Shown here piece by piece: positions 1 to 11,799 of a DNA stretch of 64,000 bases. Source of the DNA: Reticulitermes lucifugus (taxonomy: Eukaryota; Arthropoda; Insecta; Blattodea; Rhinotermitidae); contig JAKCWW010000005.1 in assembly GCA_026260175.1 (NCBI GenBank), forward strand, positions 209,641 through 273,640. Direction: 5' to 3'. Numbering within the stretch: position 1 is the stretch's first letter; each line of letters starts with the position of its first letter. The translations under genes and the position numbers were made by a program. The notes beneath the pieces are model-generated. The model did not search any database. It was not told the origin of the DNA and was given only the letters and a program-made list of their open reading frames with translations.

Positions 1-3000
1 TTTAAGGAATTCTAAAGAATACATAACTAAAATGACAATCAGCATTTCATTACATGAAGTCATTACAATAGTTCCTCTTAAGAAAGAAATTTTTCGTGAT
101 AGATATAGCTTAAACTTCATTTCTTATAACACCCAGTGTGAAATTGTGAAATGAACTCAGACACCCTTTGACCAATATACGAGTATTAGCAGATATGAGG
201 ATTGTAATGTTCTAGGTACTGCAGGTTATCAATATCCGTTATTAATTATGACTGATAAAACAGTCACAAACGTGGGATTACGAAGGTCGGAATCCAGTTT
301 CAATATAAAATCCCCATTTTGTTCCAAAAATTTACAAAATACCGGTAATAAAGGTAGAAAATACACTAAAAAGACGTAAACCCACTGAAGTTTAAACCAA
401 TGCTGGAATCATAAAACACGTTAGGTGGGTGAAGGAGTGTCTCATTCTATAAAGCAAGAAAGCTGTTAATTTTACTTAATGACAAAAAGACCTTTACTGA
501 GCTGGGAGTGATCTGTGCAATAGCAGGAGAGTGGGAGAAGCCGCCGCCTCGCAAACCGTTTTTTCTCAGTAAGATTTGACAGAATTAGTCACGAAAAGTC
601 AAATAAATATATTAAAATGGGCAATTAAGAAACGTCGAAATCCCGAGCATTGAGATTTACGAACTTCGAGACTGTATATAGTTGTAACCCAAGAAGAAGT
701 TTATCTGCTCGTAACATGAAGATTTACCAGCCCAAACGGTGTTATATCCGAGCAGATTTTAACTTCCACCAACGCCACTATTAAATCTCAAATCTCGCAA
801 TGTAGAAGTGCTAATGACTGCGCGCGAATGTAAATATTAGATAGTATGAGTCTCAGGACTACAGATTAGGAAACAGAAATTTGTTGAATTATTAAGAGTT
901 ACAGTATTAAAAATACGTTTATTATAATGGATAAATATGTTCGTGACGTTCGACATTTTCCTCACAATTTTACCTGCTCTCAGAAGAGCTTACCCTTCTA
1001 AGACCTTGACAAGGAACCCAAATCTCATAACCGAAGAAAGTAAAAATGTTCAAACCCTAGGCGGAACGAAACTGGTGGTTTTTTGTTAAAGAAACTTTAT
1101 AACGTCCGAGGATATGTTTACATCTTTGGAAATTTTTAACCCTTTAACTTTTTCCCTTTCAATGAAGTCACTTGCTGTCCCTTAAAAAATAACCTACCTG
1201 TCTATATAAATTGTGACTGAAATAGACGTTCGCGAAGGTGTGGTAAAACGCTATTTCATGTCTCTGGGGGTGGGATAGGCCTTACATTTTTACCTTGACA
1301 CGATGTCCTTCGACTTCTACTTTCAGTTTGACAGATTGGTGCGTAAAGGGTTACAGGTGTGCGAGTGTATCAAGGATTTCCAGAGCTCTCAGACTCTGAT
1401 TTATTTAAAGTGCTTCAAGTCAATGGACCAGTTGGCCTTCAAGTAAGTATCCTTGTGATTCATTGCAACACTAGAAAATACAAAAAACTATACTTTAGAC
1501 AACACAAAGATGATGTAATAAATTTCAATTTCCTTTTTAAAGATTTTTAAGGATGTATAAGTGACGTTGTTTATTTCAGCTCTTTGAAGACTACGATTAA
1601 TCTGTACTACATAAAAAGATTTATTTCTCACCCCGAAGAATGCTTTCATTAAAAATAATATTCTGTTACACTTGTATACGAAATAACGGCTCTTTATTTT
1701 AAGAATCATGCCGAAAACATAAGTAAAATACGTGGATGAAATGAAAAGATTTTGTGTTAAATGTGCTGGCAGATATATTAAACACCAAGCTCTAAAACTT
1801 AATCTCTCTTTAGCAACACTTTGTGTAAGGTAATGCCCTATTTTAAGTATAATTATATTCTTAAGAAGTCAGTGCTGAAAATTTTGACACCTAAAGTTTA
1901 TGACCAATACACAGGTATTATATTTGCTTATGAAAGCCTCAATTTGAATATACGTTTAAGCAGTCACTTTGAAGTTCGGGGCAGCATATTCCTCCGAAAC
2001 GTCGAAAAAACGTGTACACTGACAAGTGTGAAAAACAAAGACTCCAATCATTTGGAAAACAACTGTAGTTAAAACTTCAAAAATATTACCTCTAAGCAAT
2101 TATTTTATTATTTGTAAAATTTTTAAACATAAGAAAAGATCTTACAACTACTATTTGAGAAACAGCTATCGGATATAGGCATACATTAGCGAAGCAAACT
2201 GACAGCTACCGGTTTTAAATTTTGAAAATTAATTTATAGAGCTATGATTTCTGAGCTGGAAGAACGGATAAGAAAATAAATCCGTATTGTTAATCAATCA
2301 AATTTCATGAATATTCTTTTCGCGGTTTTCGAATTCTGACAGGCGGAGTGACGTACATGCAATTGGTTGAGAACGCCCCACAAAATACATACTGCAATTA
2401 AAATTTTACATCTGGTAGTAGACATACCATGCCTCATAACATGCAAAGTATCTTGTATTTTAAATTTAGAAAGTAACGCCATATTCTTTATTCACAGAAC
2501 TGTACATACATGTGCTTTCTCTCTCTCTGACCGTTCCTTTGCCGCTCTATGTTAAAGGTTCAGTTTTACATTTAATCCTACATATAAATTAGCTCCTGTG
2601 GTTAACTTACTAAACACTGAAGGACAAGAGAGGGATATTCCACCGAGCGTTATATACAGTAATGAGACCCAAACTTCATGTAATAAGCATATTTTTAATA
2701 TATAATGAGCCACTATGAGAAACCAAGTAAAATGCATTCAATGTAAGAAATGTCTGATGGACACTGTTAGCATGCATTCTACCATACATTTAACTCTTTG
2801 TATGGGAACTTTATTTTCTTCATATATAGTACCATTTTAAATCTTAGGTCTAATCTTCTATACTTATAGCTAAAAGAATTATGTAAATGTTTTTGTGTTG
2901 GGCGAGTTTTGACAATTGGAAATATGAGAATTCTTGAAAAAGAATTATTCTGCCTCTCAGTAGGCCTACACGTAATTAGGAATATGGGATGAAGGAGAGA

Positions 3001-3344
3001 GAGACCTTGTGAGGATTAGTATTTTCTATAATGTGATATCATAGAGAGAGGTAGCTGGTTACAGATGTTCGAAAGAAATTTATTGCTCCATTAAGTGTTA
3101 TATGTCGGGACTTCCTTTGAGTTTTATATTTACCAGAGAAGTTAGAGCCTCACGCAGTAGTGTCCGCGTCGATGTGCTGTACTACAGAGAGCAGCAAATT
3201 TGAGTCACTATTGGACAGGACACCAAAAAGGTCTCTTTCGTACAATTACGTTTGATAAGAATAAAATATTTCTGTAAGCTTAATATTTAACTGTGAAAAG
3301 ATTTAAAGTGCACGGAGGTTCAATTCAACAAACCCTTTTTGAAC
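1..3344. other. AT-rich DNA, nothing recognised
   Basis: Every open frame here is at most 83 codons, none resembles a known protein, and overlapping frames on both strands are of similar length, as expected by chance. I saw no SINE head, LINE motif, tandem array or clear foldback. The words taaccctttaac (about 1138) and gtaaagggtta (about 1343) form a weak inverted pair that I did not accept as a transposon. Confidence 0.6.
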
Positions 3345-3535
3345 TCGGCACTAGATGGAAACTTGTGGTCAGCCTCACACTCTGCGTTATTTAAAGGTAA
3401 ACGTCCTTGAGGTATAGAATAATGTATAAGCCTAAACTTGGTATGGATATGTTGACAAAGATGAAATCCCTCTCCTGCCGTGAATTGAACCCAGGTCATC
3501 CATCTTACACTTGGTCGTTAAGGGATTATTAATAC
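3345..3535 (-). repeat. SINE family B relic
   Basis: Read on the minus strand, the right part carries the pol III B-box-like word gggttcaattc in a tRNA-like context. The left part contains ggcactagatgg followed by ttgtggtcagcc, which corresponds to ggcactagattg and the following gtggtttgc in the copy at 14.8 kb. It is therefore a diverged copy of the same tRNA-derived SINE. The middle is poorly conserved and the ends are approximate. No target duplication was seen. Confidence 0.55.
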
Positions 3536-3539
3536 GTGC

Positions 3540-4030
3540 AGTGTCATGTTACAAAAAAATTAATACTTTTTGTTATAAGTCTAATAACGTCCCCCACATC
3601 CAGTATCAGAATAGTTCTAATATCAGATCTAGCGATAAAACTTCTGTATGAAATATACTGAATGCAGTTCCTCTTAAATTTCACATAGGCTACATAATTT
3701 TTGCAGCTGGTTGTTAGGCATGTGTTATATCCTGGTAAATGCTATACTATCAAACAGTGTTTCTTTTCTTCTCCAAATAGTCAACAGGCTGGGGCATGTA
3801 AATTTATATAAAATTACACAGTAAAGAACAATAAATATATTTTAAGTGAAGGATGTAAGGTCGATTACTAGACAAATTAACAAAGCCCCTTTTTCTTCAG
3901 AAGGAAGAACAAATTCCACACATTACTGACATGTCCCCATTACAGGTGACTACCACTCAATAAAATGACACGTGATTAAAAATTCTTGATTTCTATAGTC
4001 AGGTGTTGTACACGGAAAATTTCTTTATTA
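3540..4030. other. No recognised feature
   Basis: AT-rich sequence with many short stops in all frames. Nothing identifiable between the SINE relic and the hammerhead-like motif. Confidence 0.5.
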
Positions 4031-4038
4031 AAAGTTTT

Positions 4039-4091
4039 CTCCAATACGCATTTCGGCAACTATATTGCCATCATCAGGGGGTTCTTTGGAG
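4039..4091 (-). ncRNA. Hammerhead-like fold, Penelope-type repeat relic
   Basis: On the minus strand, CTGATGA is followed by a 5-bp stem GGCAA/TTGCC closed by TATAG, then GAAAT and GCGTA. Outside this core, CTCCAA and TTGGAG (plus-strand positions 4086-4091 and 4039-4044) pair perfectly. The order outer stem, CTGATGA, stem II, GAAA, then TA before the outer stem is that of a type I hammerhead. Departures are one extra T between CTGATGA and stem II and T rather than C after GAAA. Hammerheads of this type are known in Penelope-like elements and animal retrozymes. Whether this copy was ever catalytic is unknown. Confidence 0.45.
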
Positions 4092-4094
4092 TTT

Positions 4095-6190
4095 GTACAT
4101 AGACCAATGTGCTTTGTTACATCAGAACAGTTGCGTCAGTATTCGTTATTACCACTTTGTATAAAATAGTCTAAAATTGTATAAAATTGTACAATAGTAG
4201 CACTGTTAAATTGCTAAAATTAATAGTAAAACAGTGTGGTATATTATATTAAACTACATGCTGTGATATAATTCATAAATTATTGGCAGCGTGGTCCGGT
4301 GTGCTGTTTTGTGCTGGTTATCTGTGTGTATTGCTGTATGGTAGAACCTCCTACTTTCGTGTCTGCGTGGTACTTAAAAAACCCTCGAACAAGTAATAAG
4401 AACAATACACATAAATGCGTCCACGAAACAGTAAAAAATTTTCTATTTCATACTGAAATTTTGGGCCTCCCACTTTTGTAAGTTCTTAAGTAAATTATTC
4501 TTCTCCTTTTACGAAGAGTGGGTCCGGATACCGCCAGTGCATTAAGTAATTTAAGACCGACTGTCCACAAAAAGTCATGGAAAATTATATCAAAACGTTT
4601 TTTTGCATAAAACCAAAGGATTGATAAATTAAAGGTCATTTATCCTCCGAAGACTCCCATCTACATACTTATCTTCCATATACAATTGAAGTCCCTACCT
4701 CAAAGAGAAAACCAAATCCATCTCCGTTGAGCGGACTAACTTGGTTAAAGCTGTTAGGAAAACGGAATATCTTTTGTTGTGAGAATCATAAGAAACGTGC
4801 AAATACATGCCGTGAAAAAACGAAAGTTTCCTTCATGCTTCAGGAGCTAATTCATATATTTGCCACTGGGAATTAGATGCTTACGTGAATAATTTATTAA
4901 TTTACTAATTTATCTCTTTTTGCACTATCTACCTCGAAATTTGTATTTGTAAGCTGTTTAGGAAATTTCTTGATTTATGGAACTCTGTTGACAAAGGATT
5001 GACGTTGGATACTGACATAAGTCTGTTCAGTCTAGTCCACACGTCATATCCCATTTTTCTAAAATGTATTTAATATCATCCCCTACGACATCTAGCTGTA
5101 CTTCCAAAGTGATTCCTTCTTTTATAATGTTCCCATCAAATTGTACGCATTTTTCAGTTCATTTTTCTATATAACCTTTCAATTACATTCTCCTTTATCA
5201 ATTACTTTAAATAGATTAAGGGCATAGCAGAAATTACGACAATCTACGTTACATCTTTTTTCCCATAGTACGTTCACTTCCTCTCTCTGAGTTCCATTAA
5301 CCTCAGAATCATGTTCTCACATACGCTCAGTCTGTGACTTGTCCCCCTGTGTTCCTGGACCGTGTATTCTAGTAGGTTAACACAAAAATTTCGGAAGTAT
5401 ATACTGCCCTTCTTTTCAGGGTTGAACCGAACGTTCGTGGCAATAAAGCTACATGGTGTGACCATCTAATGAACCGTAGTATCTACGTCCAGAGCTGCGA
5501 AAATCTCAAATCCTACTCGTGTGTAAAATAACATTGCTTCCCAGCAGATTCAGTAACCAAGTCTGCCACACTAATATAAAAAGGGGCGAAATTATATTTT
5601 TGTGTATGTTAATATTTATGAATCTTAGAGAAAATATGGAAAATTCAATTTGTCTTTCCTGAATGGAGTGACAGAAAATTATCAGCCATATTAGCATGAC
5701 TTTAGCTTTAAGAGGAGTGTTGTTTAACGTGTTTGTTCATGAGAGGGGCACATAAAATTTGAGTCAGAAAAGCCAAAAGAAAAGACTACTCTGAAAATCC
5801 AAAAATGTATGGTAGAAAAGCAACGAAATTAATTTCAAGGAATAAAGTACACAAAGATCAAATTGGGTTTCGTCATGAACAGTTTTAAATTAGGTAATAA
5901 GACTTCGCGCTTGTTTTGAAGCGAGACGTTTCTGAAGAGCTGAGCAAGCAGCTGCTTATGATGAACCCCGTCATTCAAGCTCATCTTGTATAAGATAAAT
6001 TTAGCTTTATCCTGTTTTGAAGTTTGACGTTTCCAGCTTTCACAGAAGAATTCTAACTGCCGTTTAGGCCTTATAAAGAACCGAAGTAGGCTGCGGCATG
6101 GACAACCGAGAAGTGGTGATTTTATTCGTTTCAAAATCATCCAGACCTCTTCTTCAGTCACCCATCTTTATGTTTAGTGCTTACTGGGGG
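4095..6190. other. AT-rich DNA, nothing firm
   Basis: The longest frame is 108 codons on the minus strand (5835-6161). It has no recognisable domain. Its N-terminal region overlaps a CTGAAGA...GAAACG stretch that weakly recalls the Penelope-type motif, so it may be repeat-derived. Otherwise nothing was identified. Confidence 0.5.
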
Positions 6191-6194
6191 CTTC

Positions 6195-6300
6195 TTTCTC
6201 ACAGGTAAATCGGCCGGGCGTGAAGCTGGTTATTAGTGCAAAGCTTAAAATTGGGTGAAACTATATATCCAATCTGGTATACTCCTTAAAGTGTGGTGCT
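6195..6300 (+). repeat. Possible SINE family B fragment
   Basis: The run aggtaaatcggccggg followed by cgtgaagctgg resembles the 3' body of family B (compare gtcgcagcgcgaagctggcc at 58.9 kb). No head region is visible. This is a weak, short similarity judged by eye. Confidence 0.25.
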
Positions 6301-6499
6301 TATTTAATAGCAGAGAGTCATTTAGCTTTACCTTAGATACTCGTACAATATTGGCCTAATTTTCTCTACACTCTCGTGATTATTGTTATTGTTTTTATTA
6401 TCAATTTTATTATTATTATCCGTTGCGTTCTTATGTATCTAAAACTGATCTATTTTTATTTCTTGATTCCCTTTTTGTAATATGCTTTGTGGTTTATAT

Positions 6500-6950
6500 C
6501 AGCCTTTCCAAACATTTCTCTTCGCGGACCCCTTTTGGTTTCGAAAAATAACCACAGATCCTCACATCCTTGTTCACATAAATATAGAGTGCCAGGATGA
6601 TTAGTATCCAAAATTAAAAATTTGTATCTCAGAACTGATTTTAAATAGATACGAATACATACCAGTAGCATATGCAACAACGAATTGCATGATTTTACCT
6701 TAATTAAAGTGATTGTCCCTCGCTTCGTGGGTACAGGGGGTTTCTTAGTTAGATATTCTGACGGTCATACGAAATAAACACATTGCCAAATAAGGAATTT
6801 TTACAATTATTTTTAACAAACAAAACATTATTTCTTTGATTAGAAAATAAATAAACTTCAAAGTAGCCGTTAGATAACTGTAACTAAAGATCCCCTGGGA
6901 ACTGGTCGCGGATCCGTTGTGATTCAACGAGAATACTTTGGGAACCACTG
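6500..6950. mobile_element. hAT-type non-autonomous DNA transposon
   Basis: The left end begins cagcctttccaaacat. The right end, read inward, begins cagtggttcccaaagt, the kind of terminus seen in hAT elements. Similarity continues inward as tttctcttcgcggacc against attctcg and gatccgcgacc. Flanking the element are gtttatat (6492-6499) and gtttatgt (6951-6958), an 8-bp target duplication with one difference, the length expected for hAT transposases. At 451 bp it has no room for a transposase and would have been mobilised in trans. The terminal repeats are imperfect, so it is not recent. Open frames inside it are incidental. Confidence 0.7.
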
Positions 6951-7005
6951 GTTTATGTAATCCATAATCTGTGCATTATTCGAATATATACAATAATAGT
7001 ACCTA

Positions 7006-7044
7006 CCAACGAATGCACACAATAAAGTAGTGTGCATTCGTTGG
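7006..7044. repeat. Perfect 15-bp hairpin
   Basis: ccaacgaatgcacac (7006-7020) and its exact complement (7030-7044) are separated by nine bases. The outer words agta and tact also match after a four-base interruption. It could be the core of a small foldback transposon or a transcribed hairpin. No flanking duplication was identified. Confidence 0.75.
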
Positions 7045-7049
7045 TACTT

Positions 7050-9690
7050 TTGTTTATACTGCCTTACGGTGTTAACACTTTCGCTCAATAAAATAACATC
7101 GTCAGCACTGACTAGAAGCAGTTATGCTCGACCCAATTCGAAACACATCTTGAATTTCTTAGCCTGATATTAGTATTTACTCCATAGCGAAATTTGAAGA
7201 CAATGAAAATAAATATTTCCTTGAAGAGTAAATATGCTTGGATATAAGACTACGCCAACTAAAGTTCCGAATGAGCGTGCTGCTTCGGTCTTCAGGGTAC
7301 TCCACTTGCACTTGGAAGCAAGCACTCCCACAACAATATTAAGTATCCAACAATCGACAGATACGAAACTCTATCAACACCCGTGTGAGAAGGTCAAATT
7401 GTGCGCAGCATCTCCTTGTTCAAACTTTACCTGTAAGATATATATCATAAGTTTAGGGCAGTAATTATTGTGACAGTTGGGTAAATGGAAATGGCAGTAA
7501 TGCAAAGGTAAATGAAATTAAAATATAACAGAACAGGTTTTGTAAAATATTAACTTTATAGAATTTTTTCCAAATTTTAAAATACGTAATAAGCTATGTG
7601 CTGACCATTGGAAAATCATCTAAGAAATTAACCAATTTAAAACAAATTGTGGCGCCGAATTTCATTAAATTTTTAGGTTTTCCTAATGTTGGTGTGGGCC
7701 TCAAGATTAAATTTTTTGTTTGTTTCTCTCTCAAGAGGTAATAGCAGATCAAAATAGGACAAAATATCCTTTTTTGACAGCGTGTAACTCATGATCCTTC
7801 AAACAACAATCGTCTTGCACAAAGGGATGGGAATTGTAGAAGAGCATGAAGAACAGCGCAGATATGTGGGCCAGAGCGTCGTTGAAAAAATTAGGGGAAG
7901 CAACATATACAACCGTCTCGGAACACCAAAATCACTGCGGATGAATTGTACCTCAGACTGCATGAAGATTACACTACCTCCTTCATTTTTGCTCCTTTAA
8001 AATAAAAAGGAGAAATGGTGTAAACCCTTTTGAAATTCACTGCTTCCCATTTTCTTGTGGAAACTCACGAGGATGAAAACGATTCCCATGCTTCTCGTTA
8101 TATTCTGTCGTTTTTGTACAAAATCTGAACCATTTCATTCCTCATCTAGAACACCTGAGACCATCACATGAAGCTGCAAAAATTCTGAACTACCAAGAGT
8201 AATCTCGGGATGAGTGGGGGGGGGGGAGATGAGAGACAGAGATAGAGTAACGTAAGGAAAGGTATGGAATAGGAGAATGAATAAAGGCTAGGACAGAAAA
8301 AGACTTTTTACAAAGTAATAAGGCGAATACAACGATAAAACATATAAGAAAACAAATGAGAAACCCCCACAGGAAGAAATAAACTATGTAGCCTCTATGG
8401 AAAATAGACAGGAAAATAAAAGCTGAAGCTGAAGTATGCTGAAGAACGACGCTCGATAGAAATGAAAATGATTGGAACATGGATTTCATCCTGATATAAC
8501 TACGTAATATAAAAAAATTCAATAAGATTTATATTTTCGGTAAGTTTACTGCGTAAGAGGAACTGCACGACATAGCATTGTAAACTGGAGCGATATGTTT
8601 ATTGAACTTCCCTAGAGATTTCATCATCTTTGTTGAAACAGAAACTTTACTGACGCAGTCTGTTTATTGAATCTCTGCAGAACACATGGCAATCTTCATT
8701 CAAACGCATACAGCGTCTGTTTCCTTATCTCTTGTCCTTTATATTTACCTTAGTTATTACTCCTGCTAGCTGAACACAGATTATAGCATGCTACCGTAAC
8801 TATTACAGAAGCAAGAATGCCCAGCTTTTGTGTGTTCCTAGAGTTACCAAAACGAGGCGCTCTCCTACATTACCTCTTCTAAGCTGTTTTGCCTTGCTTG
8901 GTAATTTTAGTTCGTATTGAATTTAACAAGGCATGTTTTTTGTTGTACTAAACGTTTTATTTATATTTAATACAAAGTGTTTAATAAATACTACTTTTCC
9001 TTTCCCAAGAAACACGTTCCACAGCATCGTCCAAACATTTAGTCTTAATAATGTGCTATATTGTAAAGTTAATCCCGTGAATATTTGACTCAGGTTTATT
9101 GCTTTTCTTATGTTATCCGAAGACCTAACCGGGCTTTAGCCTAATCGCGTATTCATAACAGTATTTCCAATCGTCTTTGTTTATCGGCAGCAGGAAGCAC
9201 AGCGATTTATCAAAGAGAATCAAAAACTCTTTGCGTAATTAACAAAATCCCTCGTTAGACGAAAGCTTAACCGGCTCATTTCAGCACAACTCGCACGCAC
9301 TCAGTCTCAAAGTTATCCTCGTATATAAACCTGTGTCTTCTAAACTCTCTGTTAAATTTAAGATTTAGGAGTCAAATACTGTGGCCCTAAGCTTGCTTAT
9401 ACCTGCAAAGCTTGTTACACCCGCAAACTAAAATACGAAATGGAGCTCGAACTCTCTGCAGCAGGCCTGCAAACTGTCAAAATATTAATTACTGTGACCG
9501 CTTTTCATTTCTCAACGAATTTCACATTAAAGTGAGCTGCATATGGTGAATCAAAGTGGCAGTTTTTTAAGCACTTTGAATTTCCGATCAAACAAAAGAT
9601 ATCTACTAGGACAGGCCAAATGGAATTTTCGAATTTCAGCTTTCATGTGTTTATTACGGTAAACATCGCATGTAAAATACAGTGTTTTTT
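7050..9690. other. AT-rich DNA with a purine-rich tract
   Basis: No gene or repeat family was recognised. From about 8213 the plus strand has a run of eleven or so G followed by some 110 bases rich in A and G. The 110-codon hydrophobic frame on the minus strand (8190-8522) is a by-product of this composition. A TATA-like gtatataaac lies near 9323 without a supported gene. Confidence 0.5.
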
Positions 9691-9699
9691 TTAATGCTT

Positions 9700-9870
9700 G
9701 ACAAGTGCCGGCCCAACGCTCCGCCCGACTCTCTGCCAGCGTTGCGTTGTACGCCGTGTGTCGGGGAGGTTTAACAGTCGATGACTGGAGCTAGACAAAC
9801 GATCGCAGTGATAATAACTTTTAGAAAGTATAATAAAAATTCACTAGAGCTTCGGTCCGGCGCTTATCAG
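9700..9870. promoter_or_regulatory. CpG-rich patch, possible promoter or 5' exon
   Basis: About fifteen CpG dinucleotides fall within 170 bases (for example acgctccgcccgac, tgtacgccgtgtgtcgg, tcggtccggcgc), far denser than the flanking AT-rich DNA. The patch is not shared with any repeat copy in the window. Insect promoters and conserved first exons often show such local composition. No open frame or splice pattern confirms a gene, so this is a compositional observation only. Confidence 0.25.
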
Positions 9871-9879
9871 TCAAGGAGG

Positions 9880-11445
9880 AAAAATATATATATTTAACTG
9901 CATTCTTGTGTCTGTTCTGTGAAAAAATTCTGAAGACGTTGGCAGAACTTAATAACATAGTGTAAAATTCTACTTTATGATAAATATATGCTGACCTAGA
10001 ACGAGTTTTAATGGTGAAAATTTAATACTATTTATTACAGGATCTTAAATTATTGTGTGGTTATTGATCTTTAAAATGTATGCAGATGTTCTTAATTAAC
10101 CAGAAAAGGTTAATGTAGCGTCCTTGGGAACGGTAAAATTTCCTCTGATATTAGATAAACATAAATAACTAGATGTGGTTAGAAGATATGAATAATCTAT
10201 GGGATTTTGCTCGTACGTATTTTACACGTAATTGCAGTCTACTGCATATGTCTATTCCAGATTAATCTTGCGTCATCTCTCTATCCCTACTGTGTAACAG
10301 CTAATTAGCTTATCGTTCTAGAACCACCTGCTTGGCTAACGTGTGGAATGTGGCGGTGTAATGAACACTGCTGCTTAGAGCGAATGCCAGGAGTTACTTT
10401 TCTGACTCATATTGCTTGGCCTAATGCAAGAGTGCAATGCAGTGCTTGTTTTGGCACCGTTAGCTTTAATGTTATAACCAATAGGCCTTGCCGCATATAA
10501 AGTTTTTATGAGACATTGTGTTGAGATGAAAGTAATTCAAGGGGAAAGTATGGGTGTCGAAAAACATACTATTCATAATCCCATAACACGTCATTTAAGG
10601 ATTACTCCCACGCAATGAAGAATTAGACTTCATCAATATCCAGAAGCCTTGTTCCATGTAATTAGGATTCTGTCAAAAAATAAGCTTACAACTCATATAT
10701 ATATACTGAGTTATTTATTTTCAGTTATAATACGAACAGTTCGGGTTTAACTGTACTGCTATCTCACTATTTATCCAAACAGCTAACCGTCGTAAATATG
10801 GCGTTTATCTATCGTGTGAATGGTTCTTCTATTTCCTGCAGATAGAAGTCCGTGTCGGTTGTTATCAGCCATCGTGTCACGACTCTTTCCTTCACGCAGT
10901 CATCTTTCAATTGTTGACGCTAAGACTTTGTTTCAGCACTGTAAACATATGTTAATGGCACGGCGACGAATTTGCCTGATGTAACCACAAGCAACGTGGC
11001 TTCTTTTTGCGAAATGAAAGTCATGTTATGCTAATTTTCTGACAGACACTACAACCTAATGTTTCATACGCCCCCGGGCATTTCAAATATGGGTAAAGCA
11101 ATGCATCACTATTTTCGTTTTTGTTGACAGTAGCTGAAAGAAAGAGATAGGATGGTTTGGACACCCTTAGACTTTGACAGAACAGAACTGTAATTTATGG
11201 CGACTTGTCAAATGATGTTGGCCCTGCACTCTGACTAGCTTGATCATGGTAAAAATGTTCTTTGGCATTTGCTTTCCTTTGAACCAAATTTATCTTATGA
11301 GAAAATTATTTTTCAGAAACAAGGCTTGTGTCACCTTAAAAAGCATTGTGTATTTTATTTAATTAAATTTCAATGGAACAATAGAAAACAACTATATTAT
11401 ATATGTGTAATGTTTTGTGATATGGATTTTATGTTAGTTATCGTG
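9880..11445. other. No recognised feature
   Basis: AT-rich sequence with no open frame above 60 codons until 11269 and no repeat copy that I could match elsewhere in the window. Confidence 0.5.
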
Positions 11446-11449
11446 TCCT

Positions 11450-11790
11450 AACGGAAGATTAGAGGATGAGGTATTTGGGAGCAATATAGGCCTGTCAAAA
11501 TACGGAGACATAAGAGAAGGCTACAGGGAAAGAATTATATAGTTATTATTAAAGCCAAGAAAACAAGGGTGATAATTTTGTAAAGCGTGTAGTAGTATGG
11601 AGAACGGAAACGACAAACGTATTAAGCATGTCATGTGGAAAACCCTGAAGACAGAGTACCTGCAACATCCAGAGGCATATGCTGTGTGTGATTAAACGAA
11701 TTTTAAAGAAGTAGGTTGTGAGGGCGTGGACTGCTTTGAGCTAGCTAAGGATGTGAAACAGTGGCTATCAGTTTGAATACAGTAACTAAA
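11450..11790 (+). mobile_element. LINE 3' relic (reverse transcriptase C-terminus)
   Basis: Codons near 11713-11760 read GCEGVDCFELAKDVKQW, which aligns with the [12 protein letters not shown] segment coded at 63.1 kb. Upstream, a VWKTLKTEYLQHPEAY-like stretch sits where insect LINEs of this type carry GKPEGKRPLGRPRRRW, and RLEDE near 11459 fits further upstream still. The relic thus keeps roughly the last hundred codons of a non-LTR reverse transcriptase, heavily decayed and with in-frame stops. The family assignment is from memory of insect LINE C-termini. Confidence 0.6.
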
Positions 11791-11799
11791 TTTGTAAGT

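Noticed and set aside
1138-1353. Inverted words taaccctttaac / gtaaagggtta with TTAA at the left, resembling a piggyBac-type miniature element
   Set aside because: The right side lacks TTAA, the match is only about a dozen bases, and no similarity continues inward.
5835-6161. 108-codon minus-strand frame beginning MTEEEVWMILKRI
   Set aside because: No recognisable family. The reading overlaps a possible repeat motif and has no splice or promoter context.
8190-8522. 110-codon hydrophobic minus-strand frame that could suggest a membrane protein
   Set aside because: It is produced by a purine-rich tract on the plus strand. There are no recognisable transmembrane family features and no support for expression.
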